The notes under the pieces were generated by a model. It was given only the letters and a program-made list of their open reading frames with translations. It searched no databases and was not told where the DNA came from. Of a DNA stretch of 12,984 nt, positions 7,484-12,984 are shown piece by piece. How positions within the stretch are numbered: the first letter of the stretch is position 1; each line of letters opens with the position of its first letter. This stretch comes from SIG440 sp045648175. Lineage in GTDB: Bacteria; Bacillota; Clostridia; Monoglobales; Monoglobaceae. The translations under genes were made by a program, and so were the position numbers. The stretch covers positions 1 through 12,984 of the forward strand of contig JAZRNN010000069.1 in the NCBI GenBank assembly GCA_045648175.1. Reading direction: 5' to 3'.

Positions 7484-8626
7484 ATGGAAAGAATTATTGA
7501 AGAAAATAAAGTCTGGATAGATAGTGTGTGGGAAAAGCTTGAAGCAAAGCTTTCGGTTACGGCGGAGCTTTCAAAAAATAAAATTCCTTATACAACAGTA
7601 AACGGTATTCACGATAATTGTATTGAATCTGAACCGCCTCACAGTATAGACTGGTGGACGAACGGGTTTTGGCCGGGTCTTATGTGGCTTATGTACTCAG
7701 CAACAGGAAAAGATCTTTTCAGAGTAACTGCAGAAAATGCGGAATTGGCACTTGATAAAGCTATCACTAAAGCAAGCCGTGTTGATCACGATTTGGGATT
7801 TATGTGGCACTTATCAGCAGGGGCAGATTATCGTATTACAGGAAATCAGGAGTCGAAAAACAGAAATCTTCTTGCAGCACTGCTTCTTGCAGCTCGTTTT
7901 AACCATGATGGAGAATTTATAAGAGCGTGGAATCATAGAGGACATGAAGGATTTGCAATTATAGATTGTATGATGAATATTCCGCTTCTATACTGGGCTT
8001 CTGATGAAACAGGAGACCCGAGATTCCGTCAGATTGCAATGAAGCATGCAGATAAAACAATGAATAATCATGTGCGTGCAGATGGGTCTGTATATCATAT
8101 TTTGCAGTTTGACCCCGATACAGGAGAAAGGATAAAAGCACCAACTACACAAGGGTATAATGCAGATAGCTCTTCATGGTCAAGAGGGCAGGGTTGGGCA
8201 CTTTATGGCTTTATTTTATCCTATATACACACAGGGAAGCAGGAGTATCTTGACACTGCAAAAAAAGTGGCACATTACTTTATATCCGCAATAACAGATG
8301 ATGGATATGTACCAAGATGTGATTTCAGAGCACCTGATGAGCCATATTATACTGATACAACTGCAGGAGCACTTGCAGCGTGCGGGCTTATCGTAATTGC
8401 AAAAGCAGTACCTGAATACGAGAAAAAGCTTTATTTGAAAGCTGCTATTAATATTTTGCGTGCATTAGAGGAAAAACATTGTAATTGGACTAATGAAGAA
8501 CAAAGTATTTTGCAAAATGGTACAGAAGCATATGGAAGAGGAGTGCATATGCCTATTATATATGGTGATTTCTATTTTGTTGAGGCTGTTTTTAAATTAA
8601 AAGGCTATGATTTTCTTATCTGGTAA
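7484..8626 (+). CDS. ugl: GH88 unsaturated glucuronyl hydrolase
   Basis: The 380-residue alpha/alpha-barrel protein aligns by eye over its length with Bacillus unsaturated glucuronyl hydrolase. It has WWTNGFWPG near the N-terminus, VDHDLGF with Asp103 (Asp88 of the Bacillus enzyme), IIDCMMNIPLLYWA with catalytic Asp161 (Asp149), WSRGQGWALYG, and a C-terminal YGDFYFVEAVFKL. The enzyme hydrates the C4-C5 double bond of a non-reducing unsaturated uronic acid left by polysaccharide lyases, releasing a keto-uronate and the next sugar. The usual THQG is TTQG here (one His lost), which may change binding of the aglycone. There is no signal peptide, so the substrates must be imported oligosaccharides. 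GH105 is the main alternative, but the Asp-containing motifs fit GH88 better. Confidence 0.9.
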   Translation: MERIIEENKVWIDSVWEKLEAKLSVTAELSKNKIPYTTVNGIHDNCIESEPPHSIDWWTNGFWPGLMWLMYSATGKDLFRVTAENAELALDKAITKASRVDHDLGFMWHLSAGADYRITGNQESKNRNLLAALLLAARFNHDGEFIRAWNHRGHEGFAIIDCMMNIPLLYWASDETGDPRFRQIAMKHADKTMNNHVRADGSVYHILQFDPDTGERIKAPTTQGYNADSSSWSRGQGWALYGFILSYIHTGKQEYLDTAKKVAHYFISAITDDGYVPRCDFRAPDEPYYTDTTAGALAACGLIVIAKAVPEYEKKLYLKAAINILRALEEKHCNWTNEEQSILQNGTEAYGRGVHMPIIYGDFYFVEAVFKLKGYDFLIW

Positions 8627-8652
8627 GATTAGAGAAATTACGAGGTATAATT

Positions 8653-9597
8653 ATGAAAAAAACTTGTAAACAGGAACTTCTGAAACTGATTGGAAGTATT
8701 GAGCAAATCGGAGGAGTAAAAGATTACACGTTTAATGATGGCAAAGCAAAGGGTGTCCGTGCTATCGAAGTTGATACGGGAGTTTTACGCTTTATTATTC
8801 TTGTTGATCGGGCCATGGACATTGCACAAGCCTTTTTTAAAGGAAAAGCTACAAGCTGGATATCAAAAACAGGCATTACCTCGCCTATCTTTTATGAAAA
8901 AGATGGAAAAGGTTTTCTTCGAGGCTTTTATGGCGGCCTTATGACCACATGTGGACTTAAAAATATAGGAAGTCCGGTTGGCGAAGAAGGAATGCACGGC
9001 AGAATTTCCAACATTCCTGCACAAAAAGTGAGTGTGTTTGCAGATTGGATAAGTGATGAGTATTGTATTAGAGTATCAGGAGAGGTACGTGAAAATGTTG
9101 TTTTTGGAAACAATTTGGTTTTAAAACGAACAATTTCAACAAAATTATTTTCAAACAGCATATCTGTAGATGACGAAATAGTAAATGAAGGTTTTAATGA
9201 TGAGAAAATTTCTCTTTGTTACCACTGTAATTTTGGATATCCCTTGGTGACACAAGGGGCGAAAATAGTAAATGTTCCAGATGAATATGCGCAAATACAT
9301 TCACCTGTTCATGGTAAAAACGAAGAATGTATTGCAATAGATTACAAGGAAAAAAGTATAACTGTGGGTGTGGAAAACGAGAAATATGGTGCATATCTTA
9401 CTTATGAACGAGATACACTTCCGGATTTCGTGTTATGGAAGATGTTGGGAGAAAGTGAATATGTAGTAGGACTTGAACCAAGAACTTCGTCAGAAGGTGG
9501 TAAGAACATGATTGATAAAAACAAACAAGTAATATTAAAACCTTTTGAAAGTTATAAAACAAAAATTAAGTTTGTTGTAAAAGAAATTATGGCGTAA
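8653..9597 (+). CDS. DUF4432 aldose-1-epimerase-like protein
   Basis: The 314-residue protein matches the DUF4432 (YphB-like) branch of the galactose mutarotase fold: DRAMDIAQAFFKG, GGLMTTCGLKNIG, MHGRISNIPA with His115, and CYHCNFGYPL with His191. The two His residues sit where mutarotases keep their binding/catalytic histidines. DUF4432 proteins are common in sugar operons and probably interconvert anomers of an acidic or modified sugar, but biochemical data are thin. It has GAGG just before ATG 8653, follows GH88 by 26 bp, and is the last intact gene of the packed operon. Confidence 0.86.
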   Translation: MKKTCKQELLKLIGSIEQIGGVKDYTFNDGKAKGVRAIEVDTGVLRFIILVDRAMDIAQAFFKGKATSWISKTGITSPIFYEKDGKGFLRGFYGGLMTTCGLKNIGSPVGEEGMHGRISNIPAQKVSVFADWISDEYCIRVSGEVRENVVFGNNLVLKRTISTKLFSNSISVDDEIVNEGFNDEKISLCYHCNFGYPLVTQGAKIVNVPDEYAQIHSPVHGKNEECIAIDYKEKSITVGVENEKYGAYLTYERDTLPDFVLWKMLGESEYVVGLEPRTSSEGGKNMIDKNKQVILKPFESYKTKIKFVVKEIMA

Positions 9598-9649
9598 ATT
9601 ATCATGTTTCATATAGTTTAAAGCGAAATTAGTTTTATATCAAATAAAA

Positions 9650-9684
9650 GAATAATTACAACATCTAATTGGTTCTGCTTTTTT
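9650..9684 (+). terminator. Possible weak intrinsic terminator after the operon
   Basis: GAATAATTA (9650-9658) can pair with TAATT-g-GTTC (9666-9675), leaving a one-base bulge and a 7-nt loop, followed by TGC and six T residues (9679-9684). The stem is AT-rich, so strength is doubtful. Its place 53 bp after the DUF4432 stop fits an operon end. Confidence 0.35.
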
Positions 9685-9696
9685 AGGTATTTTAGT

Positions 9697-9724
9697 TATT
9701 TTTAGAACATTTCAACTAAAAATA
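9697..9724. repeat. Perfect 9-bp inverted repeat upstream of the manA remnant
   Basis: TATTTTTAG (9697-9705) and CTAAAAATA (9716-9724) are exact reverse complements around a 10-nt spacer, just before the AGGTG (9733-9737) of the manA remnant. The AT-rich palindrome could be the operator of the lost manA/kinase operon or a hairpin. No clear promoter is visible around it. Confidence 0.4.
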
Positions 9725-9742
9725 CAATTATGAGGTGAACAA

Positions 9743-9829
9743 ATGAAACCAATAAAATTAAAACCAAAATACAAGAATTACATATCGGGCGGACAGAAGC
9801 TTCGCACAGAATACGGAAAAGATACTTAA
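9743..9829 (+). pseudogene. manA: 5' remnant of class I mannose-6-phosphate isomerase gene
   Basis: With an intact ribosome binding site (GAGGTG) and ATG 9743, this frame encodes MKPIKLKPKYKNYISGG followed by QKLRTEYGKD and a stop at 9827-9829. The sequence matches the N-terminus of Bacillota type I phosphomannose isomerase (typically ..KPxFKDYIWGGxKLRxxYGK). The conserved Trp is replaced by Ser (TGG to TCG), as expected of a decaying gene. About 28 of the usual roughly 310 codons remain. The reading then passes straight into the tail of a sugar kinase gene, so the locus is a deletion scar. The peptide cannot be a working isomerase. Confidence 0.72.
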
Positions 9830-9959
9830 GCCTATAAGAAGAGCGATTAAGAACAATTCTTTTGCACGGTTTGCTAAAAAGCAGACGGAAGTTCAAATTG
9901 CGAAACTCGGAAATGATGCAGGAATACTCGGCGCAGCATTACTTTGGAAGAATGAATAA
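9822..9959 (+). pseudogene. 3' remnant of ROK family sugar kinase gene
   Basis: In a frame different from the manA remnant, bases 9822-9959 encode ILKPIRRAIKNNSF followed by a segment ending in AKLGNDAGILGAALLWKNE-stop. 'A.LGNDAG.IGAA' is the characteristic C-terminal helix region of ROK glucokinases and fructokinases, and the preceding 'PIR' element is also typical. Only about 45 of the usual roughly 290 codons remain, without a start. manA and ROK fructokinase genes are often neighbours, so a deletion from early manA to late kinase would create exactly this junction. Confidence 0.75.
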
Positions 9960-10027
9960 TTTTGGTGTAAGTTTATTTAAAGAAAAATATATGAAATTTG
10001 TAAAAGAAGAATATTATTGCACACAGA

Positions 10028-10351
10028 ATGATGTTAGGAGGAAATAGTAATACGCCTGAAATTTTTGAAATTATAATGATTGTGAGCTTTGGTGCTTCAT
10101 GGCCTATGAATGTAATTAAATCATATAAAGCAAGAACTACAAAGGGTAAGAGTCTTGCATTTTTATGCTTAATATTTTTTGGATACATAGCAGGAATAGC
10201 ATCAAAATTTGTTAATCCGTCTTATATGGAACAGTTTGCTGAAAAATGGTATGTGCTTTTCTTTTATTTCCTTAACTTAATAATGGTAGGGATGGATTTG
10301 ATAATGTATTTTAGAAATAAAAGACTTGATAAAATAAACGAAATAATATGA
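10028..10351 (+). CDS. Small PQ-loop/SemiSWEET-like three-helix membrane protein, start uncertain
   Basis: The product of up to 107 residues has three predicted membrane helices: EIIMIVSFGASWPMNVI, SLAFLCLIFFGYIAGIA and WYVLFFYFLNLIMVGMDLI. The SWPMNVIKSYKARTTKGKS loop resembles the PQ-loop motif of SemiSWEET-type half-transporters (Pro kept, Gln replaced). SemiSWEETs dimerise to move sugars, so this could be a sugar or metabolite carrier, but similarity is only by pattern. The start is odd. The strong AGGAGG at 10036-10041 lies inside the frame, and at the expected distance there is ACG (10052) instead of ATG. The in-frame ATGs at 10028 and 10031 lie before that site and have only a weak one of their own. 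The rest of the frame is intact up to TGA 10349-10351. Confidence 0.55.
   Translation: MMLGGNSNTPEIFEIIMIVSFGASWPMNVIKSYKARTTKGKSLAFLCLIFFGYIAGIASKFVNPSYMEQFAEKWYVLFFYFLNLIMVGMDLIMYFRNKRLDKINEII
10036..10041 (+). promoter_or_regulatory. AGGAGG ribosome binding site without a normal start codon
   Basis: AGGAGG is followed by AAATAGTAAT, identical to the leader of the gene at 5108 (AGGAGGAAATAGTAATG). Where that gene has ATG, this one reads ATACG. A small indel or a T-to-C change seems to have removed the start of the membrane-protein gene. Confidence 0.55.
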
Positions 10352-10377
10352 TGTGTGATATATGAGAGGGATATGAG

Positions 10378-10855
10378 TTGAAAGAGCGAATTTATAATGT
10401 TTAAATTTTGGTGCTGCCACAGATAGTATAACACTTGATTCGCCTGCAGTACAGAAGGCGATAGATGGGTGTAGTGAAGCTGGTGGTGGCACTGTGTTTT
10501 TTTCAAAAGGGATATATGTACTTGCAACGGTTTTTCTGAAAAGTAATGTACATATAGAGTTTGAGGATGGTACGGATATTTTAGGCTCGCTTGATTTTTA
10601 TTCCTATGCACAACAGGAAGAGATTACATATCCGATATATCAGGACCAATCGCATACTTATTTGTAACAGTAGAAAGCTACCGTCCCGACGCACGTGAGG
10701 ATTTTGTTTTTGAAAATGTAAAATTTAAGTAAAGAGTGAGTGAAACTCAGTACGCTTATTATAAGCAAAGAAATCGTATGATGATTATATGTGGTGATTT
10801 GGGCGGAGCATGGAATGGCAGTAATGATAAAACATTGCCTGAAAGGGGAGAGTGA
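10378..10855 (+). pseudogene. GH28 (polygalacturonase-type) pseudogene with frameshift, internal deletion and stop
   Basis: The remnant begins at TTG 10378 (KERIYNV), shifts by one missing base near 10402, and continues as NFGAATDSITLDSPAVQKAI, then GGGTVFFSKGIYVL, FLKSNVHIEFEDGTDILGS and YPIYQDQSHTYL to a stop at 10665. This is the N-terminal pattern of GH28 pectinases (FGAxxDG..., GGGTVxxPxGxY, FLKSNV...GS). From about 10658 a second frame reads VTVESYRPDAREDFVFENV, hits TAA at 10730, and stays open to TGA 10853 (ICGDLGGAWNGSNDKTLPER), probably the C-terminus of the same protein. About 150 of roughly 450 codons remain and the catalytic Asp region is absent, so it is inactive. Assignment of the 3' part to GH28 is less sure than that of the 5' part. 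Confidence 0.72.
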
Positions 10856-10857
10856 TT

Positions 10858-11904
10858 ATGTTTGACATAACAAAAGTTGATAAAAATTTTATAATTGACT
10901 CAAAAATAGATAAAAAGGATATTAAGTTTTATAAAGTTGATGAAGCACCGTTTAATGTTTATGGCGTTTTCAGGGAAAACGGTAAATACAGGCGTATGCC
11001 TGAAAGCGTTGCGAAAACTGTTAGCGAAGGCGTATCTATGCTTCATTCAAATACTGCGGGCGGAAGAGTTCGGTTTATAACGGACAGTACTTATATCGCT
11101 ATATATGTTAATGTCGATAATATCGGAAGAATGCCGCATTTTGCCTTAACTGGTTCTGCAGGATTTGATTTGTATAATGGTACCGACTTTATAAAAACAT
11201 TTATTCCACCCTATGATGTAAATAATAATTATGAAAGCATCATAGAATTTGGGACAAAGGAACAAAGAGAAATTACAATTAATTTCCCTTTATATAGTGA
11301 CGTTTTAGATGTTTATGTAGGGGTATCTGACGATGCTATTATTTTAGAACCAAATCCATATGTTAATAATAAGCCTATTGTGTATTATGGTTCTTCTATT
11401 ACGCAAGGTGGTTGTGCTTCAAGACCGGGAATGAGCTATCCAAGTATTGTTTCAAGAAAACTAAGCTGTGATTATATCAATCTTGGATTTTCTGGTAATG
11501 CGAAAGCGGAGAATGAAATAGCTGAATATATAAAAAACTTGGATATGTCAATTTTTGTGTATGACTATGATTATAATGCTCCAAGCACAGAGCATCTTAA
11601 AGATACACATAAAAGAATGTTTCAAACAATAAGAAAAGCTAATCCTAGTATTCCCATAATTATTATGTCCAGACCTAAATACAGCATTACAATAGAAGAA
11701 ACAGAGCGATTGAATATCATAAAAAAAACATATGAAACTGCAATTTCTGCAGGAGATAAAAATGTTTACCTCCTTGATGGAAAAAAACTTATGCAGCTTG
11801 CAGGCGATGACGGAACAGTTGATGGGTGTCATCCAAACGACTATGGATTTGTTTCGATGGCAAACGCATTAGTGGATGTTATATTGGAGAATAAGTTGAT
11901 ATAA
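10858..11904 (+). CDS. SGNH/GDSL family hydrolase (carbohydrate esterase-like)
   Basis: The 348-residue product starts at ATG 10858, preceded by AGGGGAG (10844-10850); the GTG two codons earlier lacks that spacing. An N-terminal beta-sandwich (about residues 1-165) leads to the SGNH catalytic domain: YYGSSITQGGCASRPG with nucleophile Ser180, GFSGNA with Gly213/Asn214 (oxyanion region), and DGCHPNDYGF with Asp322 and His325. The two-domain layout and the GSSITQGG form place it among bacterial SGNH esterases, which often remove acetyl groups from plant or host glycans. It has no signal peptide, so it should act on imported oligosaccharides. It begins right after the GH28 pseudogene, whose stop overlaps its leader, suggesting the two were once one transcription unit. 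Acetyl specificity is inference. Confidence 0.88.
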   Translation: MFDITKVDKNFIIDSKIDKKDIKFYKVDEAPFNVYGVFRENGKYRRMPESVAKTVSEGVSMLHSNTAGGRVRFITDSTYIAIYVNVDNIGRMPHFALTGSAGFDLYNGTDFIKTFIPPYDVNNNYESIIEFGTKEQREITINFPLYSDVLDVYVGVSDDAIILEPNPYVNNKPIVYYGSSITQGGCASRPGMSYPSIVSRKLSCDYINLGFSGNAKAENEIAEYIKNLDMSIFVYDYDYNAPSTEHLKDTHKRMFQTIRKANPSIPIIIMSRPKYSITIEETERLNIIKKTYETAISAGDKNVYLLDGKKLMQLAGDDGTVDGCHPNDYGFVSMANALVDVILENKLI

Positions 11905-12038
11905 ATCAAATAATTAGATAAAAATGAAGCTGGAACTATATTATGAAGCCCAAAATGAAGAATAATTTAATAGAAGATAACTAAGGAAAAGGTGTTGTAT
12001 TTGATGAGAAAAAACTTATACAACTACATATTCAGGCT

Positions 12039-12086
12039 AAAGTCGAATTTGTCAAAAAAAGCGAACTGACAAATTCGGCTTTTTTA
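12039..12086 (+). terminator. Intrinsic terminator downstream of the SGNH esterase gene
   Basis: AAAGTCGAATTTGTCA (12039-12054) pairs with TGACAAATTCGGCTTT (12067-12082) over 16 bp, with one T-G wobble, around a 12-nt loop, and is followed by a T-run. It lies 135 bp after the esterase stop. The 134 bp between hold no recognisable gene. Confidence 0.8.
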
Positions 12087-12125
12087 CTTTCTTGTGCGAA
12101 ATTTGACACATCAAAAGGGAATAAG

Positions 12126-12174
12126 ACAAAAAACATAGTGTTTTGTGATGTTTTGACAACACTATGTTTTTTGT
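12126..12174. terminator. Perfect 17-bp bidirectional terminator hairpin
   Basis: ACAAAAAACATAGTGTT (12126-12142) and AACACTATGTTTTTTGT (12158-12174) are exact reverse complements with a 15-nt loop. A-rich and T-rich flanks lie on both sides, so it can stop transcription both from the esterase side and from tnpV on the minus strand, whose stop is 12 bp away. It marks the convergent boundary. Confidence 0.8.
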
Positions 12175-12185
12175 TTATATAAAGT

Positions 12186-12569
12186 CTAATTTGTTTTATA
12201 TGAGTAAATTAAATCAGAAAATACAATTTCTTCGGCAATGTGCTTAATCTGTTCCATAGCAGAAACCCAAGCAAACGGGTCTTTTGATTTCAGTCCCTCA
12301 GTAATACCCTGTTTAGCAACCATATCTTTGATAAGTCTATCAACTGTTTCTCTTGCGATGGAGTCAATTTCTTCAAGATAAGCAAGCCAGGTTCCGTTAA
12401 TCATTTTTATTGAGTAAATTGCTCGGTAGTTTTCTTTAATGAATTTTGCGTGTAGCCTGCCGTACTTGCCGATATTGTAAGTTTTGCCATCGGGTATGGT
12501 CAGATTAGGAATATAATAATCTCCATTCCTTACATACTCGATTCCGTTTTCAATAAATCTTTCTTTCAT
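12186..12569 (-). CDS. tnpV: TnpV family transposon-associated protein
   Basis: The 127-residue minus-strand product shows the TnpV pattern throughout: an N-terminal Y-x-G-D-YYIPNLTIP, IGKYGRLHAKFIKE, YLEEIDSIARE, a GITEGLKSKDPFAWVSAMEQI block, and A-EEIVFSDLIY at the end. TnpV is carried by clostridial mobilizable elements of the Tn4451 type; its role is not established. AAAGGAGG (12581-12588, minus strand) precedes ATG 12567-12569 at about 12 nt. No recombinase, mobilisation gene or resistance gene is next to it here, so it is either a solitary leftover or a domesticated copy. It is complete in length and has no internal stop. Confidence 0.85.
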   Translation of the reverse strand: MKERFIENGIEYVRNGDYYIPNLTIPDGKTYNIGKYGRLHAKFIKENYRAIYSIKMINGTWLAYLEEIDSIARETVDRLIKDMVAKQGITEGLKSKDPFAWVSAMEQIKHIAEEIVFSDLIYSYKTN

Positions 12570-12651
12570 AGCGTAATCGCCCTCCTTTGATTTGGTATCT
12601 TCATTTTATCATAAGGCACTTACTTTGACGAATGTGCGGATAAAAAACATG

Positions 12652-12686
12652 AAAAAAGAGATAAAACTTTTTTGAAGTCTTATCTC
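12652..12686 (-). terminator. Minus-strand intrinsic terminator, distal to the tRNA
   Basis: On the minus strand GAGATAAGAC (12686-12677) pairs with GTTTTATCTC (12667-12658), with one mismatch, and is followed by six T residues (12657-12652). It probably gives back-up termination for the tRNA transcript before it reaches tnpV. Confidence 0.6.
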
Positions 12687-12747
12687 CTGAAATTTCGATA
12701 TTACCATTTTTTGAGTTTACTATTAAAATTGGGATAGTCAAGATATA

Positions 12748-12790
12748 ATAAAAATCCGAACCCTTCGCCGATTGGTACAAGGTTCGGATT
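12748..12790 (-). terminator. Minus-strand intrinsic terminator of tRNA-Leu
   Basis: The exact 10-bp inverted repeat AATCCGAACC (12753-12762) / GGTTCGGATT (12781-12790) has an 18-nt loop. Read on the minus strand, it is followed by further T residues. It begins 10 bp after the tRNA 3' end, the usual place for a tRNA terminator. Confidence 0.8.
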
Positions 12791-12799
12791 TCTACTGTT

Positions 12800-12886
12800 T
12801 GGTGCAGGTAACAGGACTTGAACCTGCATGAAATTGCTTTCACATGGACCTGAACCATGCGCGTCTGCCAATTCCGCCATATCCGC
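12800..12886 (-). tRNA. tRNA-Leu (anticodon CAG)
   Basis: The minus strand folds as an 87-nt class II tRNA. The acceptor strand is GCGGATA, followed by a D arm with GCG/CGC, anticodon stem CATGG/CCATG with loop TTCAGGT (anticodon CAG, reading CUG), a long variable arm TGAAAGCAATTTCA, T arm GCAGG-TTCAAGT-CCTGT, 3' strand TACCTGC, and encoded ACCA. In the acceptor stem pair 3-70 is G-U and pair 5-68 is A-C, a mismatch, which is unusual. All other stems are sound. A consensus promoter lies upstream and a terminator downstream, so expression is likely. The 95-residue frame reading through this gene is a translation artefact. Confidence 0.92.
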
Positions 12887-12912
12887 ATATTGATTTTCTT
12901 AAAACCTTACGT

Positions 12913-12941
12913 ATTATATCACAATCTATTTGATATGTCAA
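12913..12941 (-). promoter_or_regulatory. Sigma-A-type promoter for tRNA-Leu
   Basis: On the minus strand TTGACA (12941-12936), a 17-bp spacer and TATAAT (12918-12913) match the vegetative consensus exactly. The mature tRNA 5' end is 26 bp downstream, leaving room for a short leader. Confidence 0.88.
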
Positions 12942-12954
12942 GGTCAAAAAACAG

Positions 12955-12983
12955 TTGACAAAGAAATAAAAGGGTGCTATAAT
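12955..12983 (+). promoter_or_regulatory. Sigma-A-type promoter pointing out of the window
   Basis: TTGACA (12955-12960), a 17-bp spacer and TATAAT (12978-12983) match the consensus perfectly. It fires rightwards, divergent from the tRNA promoter whose -35 box is 13 bp away. The gene it drives lies beyond the window; a stable RNA or strongly expressed gene is likely from its strength. Confidence 0.85.
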
Positions 12984-12984
12984 A

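Noticed and set aside
9862..10047. 61-residue plus-strand reading frame
   Set aside because: It reads the ROK kinase remnant in the wrong frame; the meaningful translation is in the frame ending at 9959.
10264..10611. 115-residue minus-strand reading frame over the GH28 remnant
   Set aside because: Low-complexity composition, no ribosome binding site, and the plus strand carries recognisable GH28 motifs.
12601..12888. 95-residue minus-strand reading frame
   Set aside because: Its N-terminal third is the tRNA-Leu gene translated, and the rest crosses both terminators; it has no ribosome binding site of its own.
1..12984. CRISPR array or long tandem repeats
   Set aside because: I saw no regularly spaced repeats; only isolated inverted repeats and terminators are present.

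Overview
The window is AT-rich, with strong AGGAGG-type ribosome binding sites, consensus TTGACA-17-TATAAT promoters and a TnpV-type gene. This suggests a member of the Clostridia (Bacillota), probably from a gut or other anaerobic community. No ribosomal or taxonomic marker is present, so the assignment is inference.

Positions 1-9597 form one tightly packed, plus-strand carbohydrate catabolism operon. In order it encodes: the tail of a probable glycoside hydrolase (cut by the window edge), a GH3 hydrolase of the NagZ type, a small cupin, a Gfo/Idh/MocA dehydrogenase with a Tyr catalytic residue, a DUF4091 protein with a GH123-like Asp-Glu dyad, a second Gfo/Idh/MocA dehydrogenase with a His catalytic residue, an M20 metallohydrolase, a GH88 unsaturated glucuronyl hydrolase, and a DUF4432 aldose-epimerase-like protein. 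No complete gene product in the operon has a visible signal peptide. The cluster therefore looks like the intracellular half of a polysaccharide utilisation system: oligosaccharides with an unsaturated uronic acid, probably also an N-acylated amino sugar, would be imported, cut by GH88, GH3 and the GH123-like enzyme, possibly deacylated by the M20 enzyme, and oxidised or epimerised by the Gfo/Idh, cupin and DUF4432 proteins. No importer or regulator is in the window.

Positions 9598-10857 are a gene graveyard. The first 28 codons of a class I mannose-6-phosphate isomerase gene run directly into the last 45 codons of a ROK sugar kinase gene. A small three-helix PQ-loop/SemiSWEET-like membrane protein gene follows, with an apparently damaged start. 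Next is a GH28-type polygalacturonase pseudogene with a frameshift, a large internal deletion and an in-frame stop. A third scar, a vestigial DUF4091-type 3' end, lies at 6162-6197 inside the live operon. The locus seems to have lost genes repeatedly by internal deletion.

An intact SGNH/GDSL esterase gene (10858-11904) ends the plus-strand set. It is followed by two strong terminator hairpins, the second a perfect 17-bp bidirectional one. On the minus strand lie a lone tnpV (12186-12569), two terminators, and a tRNA-Leu(CAG) gene (12800-12886) with its own consensus promoter. A second consensus promoter points rightwards out of the window.
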